Of a stretch of DNA of 64,000 nucleotides, positions 45,950-54,689 are shown piece after piece (the stretch's first letter is position 1; each line of letters opens with the position of its first letter). The notes beneath the pieces are model-generated. The model did no database searches. It was not told the origin of the DNA and saw only the letters and a list, made by a program, of their open reading frames with translations. The stretch covers positions 31,883,896 through 31,947,895 of the forward strand of contig NC_067206.1 of assembly GCF_026262505.1 (NCBI RefSeq). The letters run 5' to 3'. The translations under genes and the position numbers were made by a program. Origin of the DNA: Trichomonas vaginalis G3. Taxonomy: Eukaryota; Parabasalia; Trichomonadida; Trichomonadidae.

Positions 45950-47419
45950 TTACAAGTTCATCAAATGTTTTGGTTGCATGCCGTAAACATCTGTTTTACA
46001 ACGTGCTTTTATTGACTTTTCATGAAGAAGAGGTTCCGCAGTAGGAGCAACGCTCTTTCTGCTTTTTCTTACTTCTCTTCTACTTGAATTCAGAGCTCTA
46101 TTGATTTCCATATCGCTAAGAATTATGTGGTCGAGGTATCCAATGTATGGCTGGCCATCCCACATGAAATCTGATTCATGACGTCCTCTAAATTCAAGAA
46201 GAGCGAGTTTGAGCTTCCTTTCAATACGTGGTAAGAGATTTCTGCATCTTCTTAAGTCATTTTCTTCTTTAACTTTGATACTTGGCTCTGTGAAATTGTT
46301 TTTAGATTTAGCTCTGACGTTTCTTGCATGTTCAATTGAGTTTTGCTCAAAAACAAGTGCTTCACGCTGCTCAATAAGATCAAAGAAACTAGATGCATCT
46401 GCTAATATTGATTTGAGCTTCAAAATTTCTTCCTGATAATCATTGAAAACTTCTTCCTTATTTGTAATGACTTTTGGATTGATTGTTATATCTACTGATG
46501 TTCCTACATGAAGTTTATCACAGAGTTGCTGAATTTCACTTTGTTGACGAGTGATAATTTCTGGAAGTTGTTGAATTCGTTGATTTTGAAGGCGTTTGAG
46601 TTCTTCCTTAGATGATTCAATATTAGAACGACTAAGAGTTGAATGAGTAGCAAAGAACTTATCTTGTTCGACTTTTGAAGTGTTTAATATTTGCCACATA
46701 TAAATAATCTCTTGAGCAACATCTTTCAGATCTTTAATTCTATTTTCTCTTTCAGCATTTAAGTTCCTCATGTATTCATCTACCTTTTGCATTGATTCAT
46801 TCGTAATGGAATCAGATAAGAAAAGATCATCAATTTCTTTTGGTATTTTCTCATCGAGTTCATTAAGTGTATCATTGATTGTTTTGAGATTTTCTGTCAT
46901 TGTTGCAGTTCTGTTTTCAATTTCTTTGGCAAGTTCGCTATTCTTAGATTTGAAGCGATAATATCTTGCATCTGACAAATCTTTATCACCTACTGAAGTG
47001 AATTCACCTCTTTGCTCAGCTGGTACTCCGAGAATATCGAATTGACTTTCTATTTCTGTTTGCAATACTTGGAAACTTTGTATTTTATCTTTAAATTGAT
47101 TCCTTAGTGCTAAATATTGAGCTAATATTTCATTATGACGTTGTCTTAATGATGTTTGAGGTAATTGAATTTCTGCTGATGGCTTCTGACCGACAGCCTG
47201 TTGAAGATTTCTGTAATTTTCTGTTAGTTGTTGGATTTTATCTTCAATATCTTTCTTTTCCTGTTGAACTTTCTGTAAATGAGTTGCAAGTACATTTAAA
47301 AGCTCTTCTTCAATTTGCTTTTTCTCCTTTTTAGTTTCAGACATTGTGTAGCCTATTTCATTCCATAGTTTGGTAATTTGATTTGAAGTTTCTGAGAGAA
47401 AAGATTCATTTTCAGTCAT
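45950..47419 (-). CDS. PRC1/Ase1/MAP65 microtubule-bundling protein
   Basis: About 489 residues, long and almost entirely coiled coil. Family signs are the N-terminal ITKLWNEIGYTMSETKKEK motif, the middle FFATHSTLSRSNIESSKEEL area, and the spectrin-like C-terminal region with LPRIERKLKLALLEFRGRHE and an FMWDGQPYIGYLDHI stretch near the microtubule-binding end. PRC1 family proteins are antiparallel dimers that cross-link microtubules at the spindle midzone; in trichomonads the mitotic spindle and axostyle are natural sites of action. The ATG at 47,419 is preferred over the GTG directly upstream. It ends in a short basic tail. Confidence 0.82.
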   Translation of the reverse strand: MTENESFLSETSNQITKLWNEIGYTMSETKKEKKQIEEELLNVLATHLQKVQQEKKDIEDKIQQLTENYRNLQQAVGQKPSAEIQLPQTSLRQRHNEILAQYLALRNQFKDKIQSFQVLQTEIESQFDILGVPAEQRGEFTSVGDKDLSDARYYRFKSKNSELAKEIENRTATMTENLKTINDTLNELDEKIPKEIDDLFLSDSITNESMQKVDEYMRNLNAERENRIKDLKDVAQEIIYMWQILNTSKVEQDKFFATHSTLSRSNIESSKEELKRLQNQRIQQLPEIITRQQSEIQQLCDKLHVGTSVDITINPKVITNKEEVFNDYQEEILKLKSILADASSFFDLIEQREALVFEQNSIEHARNVRAKSKNNFTEPSIKVKEENDLRRCRNLLPRIERKLKLALLEFRGRHESDFMWDGQPYIGYLDHIILSDMEINRALNSSRREVRKSRKSVAPTAEPLLHEKSIKARCKTDVYGMQPKHLMNL

Positions 47420-47694
47420 CACAACTAAATTTTTAAACGTGCACTCTCTATTTATTCGATTATTTAGTACAATATAGATCGACTACAGACAAAATGTACA
47501 TTTTGAGCATTATTTTTAAGGGTTTGCAGGAAATAAAATTATATGATTTTTAATTCAAAGATAAATTGGCTCTTATAAGAACGCATTAATAAGCACACCG
47601 AAATAAAACAATGCTTATCATAATTTAAAAGTGATAAAAAAAATAAATAAAAAATATTTGGTAAAAAAACATCAATAATTGATCTTACATAACT
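47420..47694. other. Short intergenic stretch
   Basis: About 275 bases, very AT-rich, between two minus-strand genes; no feature seen. Confidence 0.5.
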
Positions 47695-48102
47695 TTAATA
47701 ATAAGGTGTCTCAACTAATGGTTGATTGCTTTGGTTTGAGAAGGATTGAGAATATTCTGTATTTGGTTTCTTGTTTTCACCAAAGTAGTATTCATTAGAA
47801 CCCTTAATATCAGGTGATTTTCTGATTTCAACTGTATCCATGCAGATACCAACCTCAGGAAGCCAGAAGAATATAATGCAATCACCTACAAAATCTCTTT
47901 TCGCATGAAGACGTTGACGTATAACTTGACGTGTCCAAAATGGTGAAGGAGCACATAAGCAATGGTGCAATTGACAATCTTGACCTTGCAAAGCAGCCCA
48001 GTTATGTCCATTTGCACAAAACGGACAGAAACATGAGTAACATGCCATATTAAGATCATTAATAACGTCTTCAGCACTGGCGTTTTTTACAGAGAATGTC
48101 AT
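47695..48102 (-). CDS. PLAC8-family cysteine-rich protein
   Basis: A 135-residue protein. The PLAC8 region spans about residues 18-95: ACYSCFCPFCANGHNW, CQLHHCLCAPSPFWTRQVI, RQRLHAKRDFVGDC and FFWLPEVGICMDTVEI, keeping the family order of CxxC-type clusters, the R-R-L/Y basic stretch and the late D-C...C part. PLAC8 proteins are small, often membrane-associated, and linked to metal handling or growth control in other eukaryotes. The C-terminal 40 residues are Asn/Ser/Gln-rich. An initiator-like TCAATCTT lies about 10 bases before the ATG. Function in this organism is unknown. Confidence 0.8.
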   Translation of the reverse strand: MTFSVKNASAEDVINDLNMACYSCFCPFCANGHNWAALQGQDCQLHHCLCAPSPFWTRQVIRQRLHAKRDFVGDCIIFFWLPEVGICMDTVEIRKSPDIKGSNEYYFGENKKPNTEYSQSFSNQSNQPLVETPYY

Positions 48103-48296
48103 TTTAAGATTGACACTTTTAAAGGATTGAGTATGACGGAATTAAAATTGAATGCATTCAATTAAAATCAGATTGCTGAAACCTTATTAAAATTACTTAT
48201 GGGTAACATTGGAGGAGAAAGTACTGAATTCTACGGATCCACCGAGAAATTACAATAATCTTATCAAAAGTCATCTAAAAGACTTCAAAATGTGAA

Positions 48297-48368
48297 GCCC
48301 CAATAGTATATCGGTTAGAACACATCCTTTACACGGATGGAAGGCCAGTTCGATTCTGGCTTGGGGCA
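48297..48368 (+). tRNA. tRNA-Val (anticodon TAC)
   Basis: Cloverleaf reads directly. Acceptor GCCCCAA (48,297-48,303) pairs with TTGGGGC (48,361-48,367), with A as the discriminator. The anticodon stem is CATCC/GGATG around loop TTTACAC, giving anticodon TAC. The T arm is GCCAG-TTCGATT-CTGGC. CCA is not encoded and there is no intron. A T7 run follows at once as pol III terminator. Confidence 0.96.
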
Positions 48369-48369
48369 C

Positions 48370-48376
48370 TTTTTTT
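48370..48376 (+). terminator. Pol III terminator of tRNA-Val
   Basis: Seven T residues directly after the tRNA 3' end. Confidence 0.85.
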
Positions 48377-48593
48377 CTTCGTCTTTATTTTTTTCTTGAA
48401 AAATAATAAAAAAACTCTTGACTCGTTGAGTAAATGCCTTTTAAAGCTAATCATTTGAACACTTATGCGCCAAAACAAACTTTTATATCAACTAGGCCTA
48501 GAAAAATCTCCTTGAAACTCAAAATAAAAAAAAATTGAATTATTTAATAATAAATATTTATAACTCTATAATAATAAACAAGCAACAATGTAT
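48377..48593. other. Intergenic stretch downstream of the tRNA
   Basis: AT-rich, no gene. Contains a short GACTC-GTT-GAGT palindrome at about 48,420, similar in design to the Polinton hairpins but alone. Confidence 0.5.
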
Positions 48594-49709
48594 TTAAATA
48601 CGATCCCACATCACTTCTTGGATAGGATGAGCAATTGTTTTTGGAATCGTAAAAACAATAATAAGGAAGATAAGAAGCATGATAAATCCGATAATAACGA
48701 TCCTCTCATAAGTTATTCCTGCATCCATTAATGACCATTGGAAAAATTCTTGGTCTAATTCAAAAGGAGGTTCTGGAAAAGGAGGAAGATCAGATTTGAA
48801 TGAATCTATACTTATCAGAACATTTCTAGCCTTTTCAAAACTAGAAAATAAGACTCTATATCCAGATTCTGATACTAAAGAGTGAATTCTGAGATTACAA
48901 TCATTTGAATATGTAATTGACTTATCTGTTTCTCCAAAGAAGAAACTCTTTTCGAAAATTACTTCACCTGTCGATTGGAAGACAATATTTCTTCCATTTT
49001 GATCATTTTCAGCTACATTTTCATTGAAATATATACCAAATACTAATCCTTGTGATTTAATAACTACAATGCCAGGTAAAGAATCTTTTGCTTTGTTTTC
49101 ATACAACTTAACATCTTTAACAGTGATATGTGAGTTGTGAAAGTACAAGGAACCTGATTTTTCGCAATAGCATTTTAATATAAATCCTCTTGTTACTGAT
49201 ACAACTGTATTGTTGAAATAAAATGCCGAACCGGAATCTGAGGAATTGCATCTAGCGGCTGAACAGTCTTCAAATGTTACTACACCACCATTTGCATAAA
49301 CAGCGCCACCGCAATTTGAGGAAGATTTATAGAAGATACACGAAATTAAATTTATTTGGCTGTTTTCAACGAAGATGCTTCCGCCATTTTCATTCACAGA
49401 TGTACACAAGTCGAATCTTGTTGAATCTAAAGTGATTTTAGTATTGGAATATCGTTTTCTTTTGACAGAATTCGGATGTGCAGCGTTATTTGTATGAATT
49501 TGGCGATTTAATTCATTAGCGAATGGACTTTTAAGATCTTTAATATGATTGTATGATATTTGCATTGGAATTTGTTGAATTATTGGAATTTGATTAATAT
49601 TTAATTTGTTTTTTTCGAAATTTTCAGTTTTGCCTAGTTGGGACACTTGTTCTGATAGCAAAACTTCTTGCTTTTGGTATATTCTAAGAAAAACTATGAA
49701 AGAAATCAT
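48594..49709 (-). CDS. Pmp-like beta-helix membrane protein
   Basis: About 371 residues from the ATG at 49,709; an upstream TTG in frame (49,778) is less likely as start. A short hydrophobic N-terminus (MISFIVFLRI) may be a signal or anchor. Residues about 95-290 form a right-handed beta-helix of the polymorphic membrane protein type, with repeated G-G/S-[AS]-[VIL]-[YF] turns: NGGSIFVEN, CGGAVYANGG, SGSAFYFNN, SGSLYFHN, each spaced about 25-28 residues. A C-terminal transmembrane segment (IVIIGFIMLLIFLIIVF) and short cytoplasmic tail follow. T. vaginalis has a large family of such surface proteins, considered candidate adhesins. This one is short for the family. Confidence 0.75.
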   Translation of the reverse strand: MISFIVFLRIYQKQEVLLSEQVSQLGKTENFEKNKLNINQIPIIQQIPMQISYNHIKDLKSPFANELNRQIHTNNAAHPNSVKRKRYSNTKITLDSTRFDLCTSVNENGGSIFVENSQINLISCIFYKSSSNCGGAVYANGGVVTFEDCSAARCNSSDSGSAFYFNNTVVSVTRGFILKCYCEKSGSLYFHNSHITVKDVKLYENKAKDSLPGIVVIKSQGLVFGIYFNENVAENDQNGRNIVFQSTGEVIFEKSFFFGETDKSITYSNDCNLRIHSLVSESGYRVLFSSFEKARNVLISIDSFKSDLPPFPEPPFELDQEFFQWSLMDAGITYERIVIIGFIMLLIFLIIVFTIPKTIAHPIQEVMWDRI

Positions 49710-49788
49710 CGAAATAAAACTTTTTAATATATTTTGACACGTAAACTTCACTTTACATTTTTTAAAATAGCCAAACAAATAATTCCAT

Positions 49789-49793
49789 TCATT
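49789..49793 (+). promoter_or_regulatory. Initiator (Inr) of the FKBP-TPR gene
   Basis: TCATT 9 bases before the ATG at 49,802, matching the trichomonad TCA-type initiator in both sequence and spacing. Confidence 0.7.
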
Positions 49794-49801
49794 TTTTTGA
49801 C

Positions 49802-50650
49802 ATGTTTCAAGGTGAGACTGTTACAAAGAAGGAGTGGGTAGATATATCAGAAGCACATGATGGAAAAGTCATGAAATGCACACTGAGGACCGGAAAAGGC
49901 GCTAGGCCTCGCAGATGCCAAAAAGTCGCAATTCATTATACAATGTCGCTCGAAAACGGGCCAAAAGTCTATTCAACACGCGATGAAGGCAAGCCATTTG
50001 ACTTTACAGTAGGATCATGCGAAATTCCAGCATTTAATGCTGCTGCTTTGAATATGGTTGGAGGTGAACGAGCTGAATTAAAGATTGATTCATCAATGGG
50101 TTACGGTGAAGCTGGACATCCTCCAACAGTTCCACCAAACGCAAATCTCTTTGTTGAACTCGATTTATTATACATTCTCGAAGATATGCCAAAAGAAGAA
50201 GCCATCAAACAGGCAGAAGAAGTTAACAAACGTGCTGGTGAAGCATATCGTAACGAAAAATACGAAGAAGCTTCAGTTCTTTACCATGAATGCTGCCAAA
50301 TCCTTCAATGCCATACTGGTGATGACTTAGATCTCTTATTCGATAAGTATCGCTCAAACCTTTCCACAGTTTACTCTAAATTAGGAAAATGGGGAGAATC
50401 AATGCATAATGCCGAAAGAATTCTTCAAAAGGACAAGACAAATCAACGCTGCATCCTTAGAAAGCTTGATGCGTTAATTCATCTCGGAAGACTTGAAGAA
50501 GCTGAAGAATATCTTAAGAAAGGCTTAGAATTATCAAATAACGATCCTGTATTTTCATCACGTACAAAAGATATTGAAAAAGCTAGCGCAGAAATGAAAT
50601 CTGCACAAGAAAATGTATATAAGAAGATGGCAGGTAAGAAATTCTTCTAA
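49802..50650 (+). CDS. FKBP-type immunophilin with TPR domain
   Basis: A 282-residue protein. Residues 20-128 are an FKBP domain (VAIHYTMSLENGPKVYST, GKPFDFTVGSCEIPAFN, GERAELKIDSSMGYGEAGHP, then FVELDLLYI). Residues 135-250 contain about three TPR helices (GEAYRNEKYEEASVLYHECC, LSTVYSKLGKWGESMHNAER, KLDALIHLGRLEEAEEYLKK). This is the plan of FKBP51/52-like and FKBP38/42 proteins, which dock on Hsp90 via the TPR. Some active-site positions differ from FKBP12: the conserved Trp of the V-I-x-x-W segment is Phe (EIPAFN) and the Phe-Asp before the GKPF turn is Tyr-Ser, so isomerase activity may be weak and a chaperone role more likely. The TCATT initiator supports the start. Confidence 0.88.
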   Translation: MFQGETVTKKEWVDISEAHDGKVMKCTLRTGKGARPRRCQKVAIHYTMSLENGPKVYSTRDEGKPFDFTVGSCEIPAFNAAALNMVGGERAELKIDSSMGYGEAGHPPTVPPNANLFVELDLLYILEDMPKEEAIKQAEEVNKRAGEAYRNEKYEEASVLYHECCQILQCHTGDDLDLLFDKYRSNLSTVYSKLGKWGESMHNAERILQKDKTNQRCILRKLDALIHLGRLEEAEEYLKKGLELSNNDPVFSSRTKDIEKASAEMKSAQENVYKKMAGKKFF

Positions 50651-51725
50651 ATTGTTATAGGAATAAATGCATATGATATCATTCAATTTTTAATACTCTA
50701 TGAGTTAGAATTTTATATAAAATACAAGTTTCGTAAATCGAAAATGAAAAAAATTGTTAAAATAGGTTTTAATCACTACATACCTGAAAAACAAGATGCA
50801 ACAAATACCTATCTAAAATCCTTTTAAGTATAAATGATAATTATTATATTTTTATTCAAAATGAATGAATAATTCAACTTTTTAAGCATAAAACACAGTT
50901 TTCTCGAAAGGCAATGATGCCTAACTATTAATAAATATATTTAGTCGAATATTTTTTTGCTTGCAAAAGTCGCTTTGAAATTTTCACCAAAGCGGTTTCA
51001 TCGGCACGATGAATTAAATGATTCTTACTGGGTACCAAATAATATTGTATCTTCACATCAAATTTCTTACAAATTTAATGCTATTAACATTCTCTCAAAT
51101 TTCAAGGAGGCGGGTCAATTTTTATTTCATTGTGAAGTATCATATAATTCACATGATTTTAAGAGCACCTTAAACCAATGAAAAAATATATATTCAAAAA
51201 GTGAATCAACATTAACCAATCAACAAATGGTTTTTCGTTTCTTTGGTGTTTTATTAATATTATTAATAATTTCCTTTGAGAGTTTTATCATCGATTTATT
51301 TCAAATTTTTTTCTGAACCGATTATCGGCAATATTTAGTTTTATTAGGTACTTCTATATTTCTCCTTTTCAACCTTTTTCTTTATAAATATCGACCAACC
51401 CATTATAATTTGTTCAATTTTATTTCCCAAATGTTAATTCATTAAATTTTAGTGATAATTCGTATACACACTCTTTAAGCATGAATATTTTTATAATGGC
51501 CCAAGTATCTTTCTCAAAAAATAATTGTGAGAAAAAATTCTGTTCCTTCAAATATCTAATCGTTTTTTGAAACATATGGATATAATTCTCATCTTTTTAG
51601 TAGTTCATAAAAACAAAATAAGTTTAAAGATTGACGTAATTTTAATTTGAATGGTGTCAAAATTTATCGGAATTCTGGAAATTTTTCTCAACTCTTTTGC
51701 ATCTATACTAACCAACTTACATTCT
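50651..51725. other. Intergenic DNA, nothing firm
   Basis: About 1.07 kb. One 74-residue frame (50,957-51,181) begins with TTG and reads like the remains of a coding segment (SPKRFHRHDELNDSYW), but has no promoter sign or family match. The rest is AT-rich and empty. Confidence 0.5.
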
Positions 51726-52199
51726 ATGGAGAAACCATCAATCACGTTACCACCAATCTCAAATCTCATTGGAGTCGCCAAGCCAGAGCACCACACACTT
51801 GACTTTGATGCCCTCCTCAAGCCTGAAATTAAAAATGAAGGACCAAAAAAGATTAAGTTTGATAGAAATGAAGACATGATGCTTTATAACATCGTAACAT
51901 CGAGACTATGCAGCAACTGGAATGAAGTAGCTGCACTCATGAGGACCAGATCTGCGAGACAATGTCGTGAGAGATGGAACAACTACTTAAATCCATTTCT
52001 CAGAAATGACCCATGGTCTCCACAAGAAGATGAACTTCTTCTTTCAAAGTTCAAAGAATTTGGACAAAAATGGAGGAAGATTTCTAAGTTCTTCGTGAAC
52101 AGATCAGACAACGCTTTAAGAAACCGTTATTACGTTCTTGAGCGTAGAATCAATAAGTACCACACTTCCTCCCAGAACTCAGAAGAATCATCCAATTGA
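51726..52199 (+). CDS. Myb-like (R2R3) DNA-binding protein
   Basis: About 157 residues from MEKPSITLPP; the longer frame from 51,651 has an unlikely hydrophobic extension. Two Myb repeats are clear: residues about 48-98 (NEDMMLYNIV, NWNEVAALM, SARQCRERWNNYLNPFL) and about 100-150 (PWSPQEDELLLSKFKEFGQK, WRKISKFF, SDNALRNRYYVLERR). Tryptophan spacing and the recognition helices fit R2R3 Mybs. Trichomonads have very many such small Myb factors, several of which regulate gene expression. Target unknown. Confidence 0.88.
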   Translation: MEKPSITLPPISNLIGVAKPEHHTLDFDALLKPEIKNEGPKKIKFDRNEDMMLYNIVTSRLCSNWNEVAALMRTRSARQCRERWNNYLNPFLRNDPWSPQEDELLLSKFKEFGQKWRKISKFFVNRSDNALRNRYYVLERRINKYHTSSQNSEESSN

Positions 52200-52916
52200 T
52201 CAATTTTCATTGATGAATGTGATTTCATTGAAATTTTTGTATGAAATATTAGATAAATAAACTTTATGTATATACTATTGAATAAATTAACCTTCGTTTT
52301 TGGTATTTGACCTTTTGGCCATACAGACTAAAAGCGTGGGAACTAAAAAGCAGCTAACGAACTGAACTGTATGCATATACTGTGTTGATTATACATGTGA
52401 TTACGTTAAATATTTAGGCAAATGTAATTTTCCAAAAATTTGTACATCCGTTTAGACTAGCTTCTATGCCAAAATGCTGCATTTATAATTTATACTTGAA
52501 ATAACACTAAAAACTCTGATTAACTGAAACCTCGAAAATTTCATCTGAAACTTATCGAAGATTTTAACCTCATAATACGATAATTATTGAAGAACTTAAT
52601 CATACTTTGCTAATTATCCCAAAATCTTTTATCATGCCACTTACAAGAACTGTTGGGATTTTGAATCTATAGAATATGAATGAAATTACTCTATTAGCTT
52701 TTGGAAGCAAGATGCATTTCGATAAAAAATGCTATGTCCAAGAAGCTGCTATGATTTAAACAAGATGAAAGGAGAGAAATTTTATTTTCACTATGAAGCA
52801 CAAAGATTTTTCGGATTGAAATAATGTATATACAATTTAGAACATTAAAAAACTATTTTTGTCGCTAAAATGTTCTCGTTGCCCGTGTAAACTTTACATC
52901 ATTTCACTTTCCGAAA
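52200..52916. other. Intergenic DNA
   Basis: About 717 AT-rich bases upstream of the GMF gene. No gene or RNA was recognised; it ends with the clear initiator at 52,904. Confidence 0.55.
52904..52908 (+). promoter_or_regulatory. Initiator (Inr) of the GMF gene
   Basis: TCACT in the context ATTTCACTTTCC, 8 bases before the ATG at 52,917. It fits the trichomonad initiator consensus and the usual very short 5' UTR. Confidence 0.75.
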
Positions 52917-53339
52917 ATGACAATGGGTCTTGATATTACTAAGGAGGTTCGTAACGCATACGACGACCTCCATCACAGCCGTACACCAAACCATTCAATG
53001 ATTATGGCTCCAAACGTTGAAAATCTTTCTGTCGAACTTCTCGAAGAATTCAAGGAAGGAATCACTCTTGATGATCTTGCTCAGAAGTTACCATCTGATC
53101 AGCCAAGATTTATTATCGCAATGCCCGAAAGGACTCACGCGGATGGTCGTAAATCATACCCAATTGTATTAATCGCTTACTGCCCTGCTGGACAGTCAGC
53201 CCAAACAAATATTGTTTACTCCAATGCTCGTAGCCAAATCGCTAAGGACTTCAACATTACTTATGTTTGGGAAATCAAGAAGCGTTATCAGCTCGGTGAT
53301 GAAGAAATGGCTGAGAAGTTCACAACAAACAAGTGGTAA
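52917..53339 (+). CDS. Glia maturation factor-like ADF-H protein
   Basis: A 140-residue single ADF-homology domain protein. The best match in pattern is GMF: RFIIAMPERTHADGRKSYPI, then IVYSNARSQIAKDFN, then VWEIKKRYQLGDEEMAEKF, which parallels GMF's SYPLCFI, MMYAGSK and FEIRNTEDLTEEW. GMF binds the Arp2/3 complex and removes actin branches, rather than severing filaments as cofilin does. T. vaginalis has large actin changes during attachment, so a role there is plausible. A plain cofilin or coactosin is the alternative. Confidence 0.8.
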   Translation: MTMGLDITKEVRNAYDDLHHSRTPNHSMIMAPNVENLSVELLEEFKEGITLDDLAQKLPSDQPRFIIAMPERTHADGRKSYPIVLIAYCPAGQSAQTNIVYSNARSQIAKDFNITYVWEIKKRYQLGDEEMAEKFTTNKW

Positions 53340-54689
53340 AGCGTTTCTTTTTTCGTCTATACAATAATATTAACAACTTTTTAAATGAAATTTACCTTTT
53401 TTTTTGTAAATGACTTTTTTTTTGTTTCCCTTCAATTTTGGTTTAGTTTATTTTGTTAAAGGGAAGATTATATGATGTAAAAATTCAAAATTATTCCGAA
53501 TTTCCTGAGATTTATAATTTGCCAAGATTTACCCTATATTTCCAACTCTTGGAAAATTTTCATGACCCCCTACCCAGGGTCCTAAAATGGGTATTTTCCT
53601 CACACAGACACCGTGGTTTTTTGAGCCGGGAAATAAATAGCGCAGACAGTTTCTACATATAGAGACATGCTTATACTTAGAGTTTGACGGGAATCTAAAG
53701 TGATTTTTTTCTGCATCGCGAAATCTAATGCAATCTCAAAATCATAAAGAAACTGCGAATCGGAGCGCAATTTTTTAATATGTTAATATATAAAGGTACC
53801 CCTACTACTGCAAATGCTTCAAATGAAAATCTAAGAAATCAGATTAATTTGATCACATTAGTATAGTATTGGTCAAACCAAAAACTCATATGTTGATATA
53901 TAGCCTATGGATATTCATATTCTCTACTTTTCATTGAATTACATAAGATTTAATAATCTCATAAATATTCTTTTTAATTTTCCGAATTCCGTGTGCATTT
54001 AGATTGCCCATACCTGTATATAATAATTCTAGAATGGTTTGGTTAGATATTAAGTTTTTTAGATTAATATTTTAACATTTTGATAAAACAAGCATTTGTT
54101 CCATTTTAGAATCGCCATTGAACTCTGGTTTGACTAACATGATGTTGTATGATCAAATAAATTCTAACTTCATGAGATAAATTTTGAAATTAGAAAATGC
54201 GATATCTGACTCAAATATTTATATGAACACATTTAACATTCAATGATAAACTAAAGTACTATACAGCAGATTCGATTTGGCTTATATTTTATATAATCAA
54301 CTAATAATCCTATAAAATTGTGCTATTCACGTTGCTCAAAGATGTATTGAACATTCACTACTTGTGTATTGATAAAATTAGATATAGATTCTAATGTAAA
54401 TCGATATTTTGAAAATTCATATATATTTTGTCTTGGTTTGGCATTTGATCGTGTTGAAACCGGAATTGCAATATATATCATCTAAATATATAACTATCAA
54501 AATATGAGCTATAGATTTTTAAATTATTCTCCTGAATATGAGTGACTAACATAATTATATTGAATTGAGTAGTAAGAATCTTAAATATTAGAATCTGACG
54601 ATAATTTATTATAACTGTATAAAGGAACAAGACTATAAATGATGATGAAAATAAAGATTAAATTTAAATCTGAAAATTTGAAAACATTA
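53340..54689. other. Long AT-rich intergenic stretch before the satellite
   Basis: About 1.35 kb with no supported gene. The frame at 53,453-53,662 starts with TTG and has no family features. A more GC-balanced patch at 53,560-53,650 (CCGTGGTTTTTTGAGCCGGG) might be a relic. Nothing else recognised. Confidence 0.5.

Noticed and set aside
48415-48435. Hairpin GACTC-GTT-GAGT as a host copy of the Polinton mini-hairpins
   Set aside because: A single short palindrome in AT-rich DNA is expected by chance; no neighbour hairpin.
49710-49778. N-terminal extension of the Pmp-like protein from 49,778
   Set aside because: That start is TTG; the first ATG in frame is at 49,709.
50957-51181. 74-residue frame downstream of FKBP as a gene
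   Set aside because: Starts with TTG, no initiator, no homologue recognised; noted only as a possible relic.
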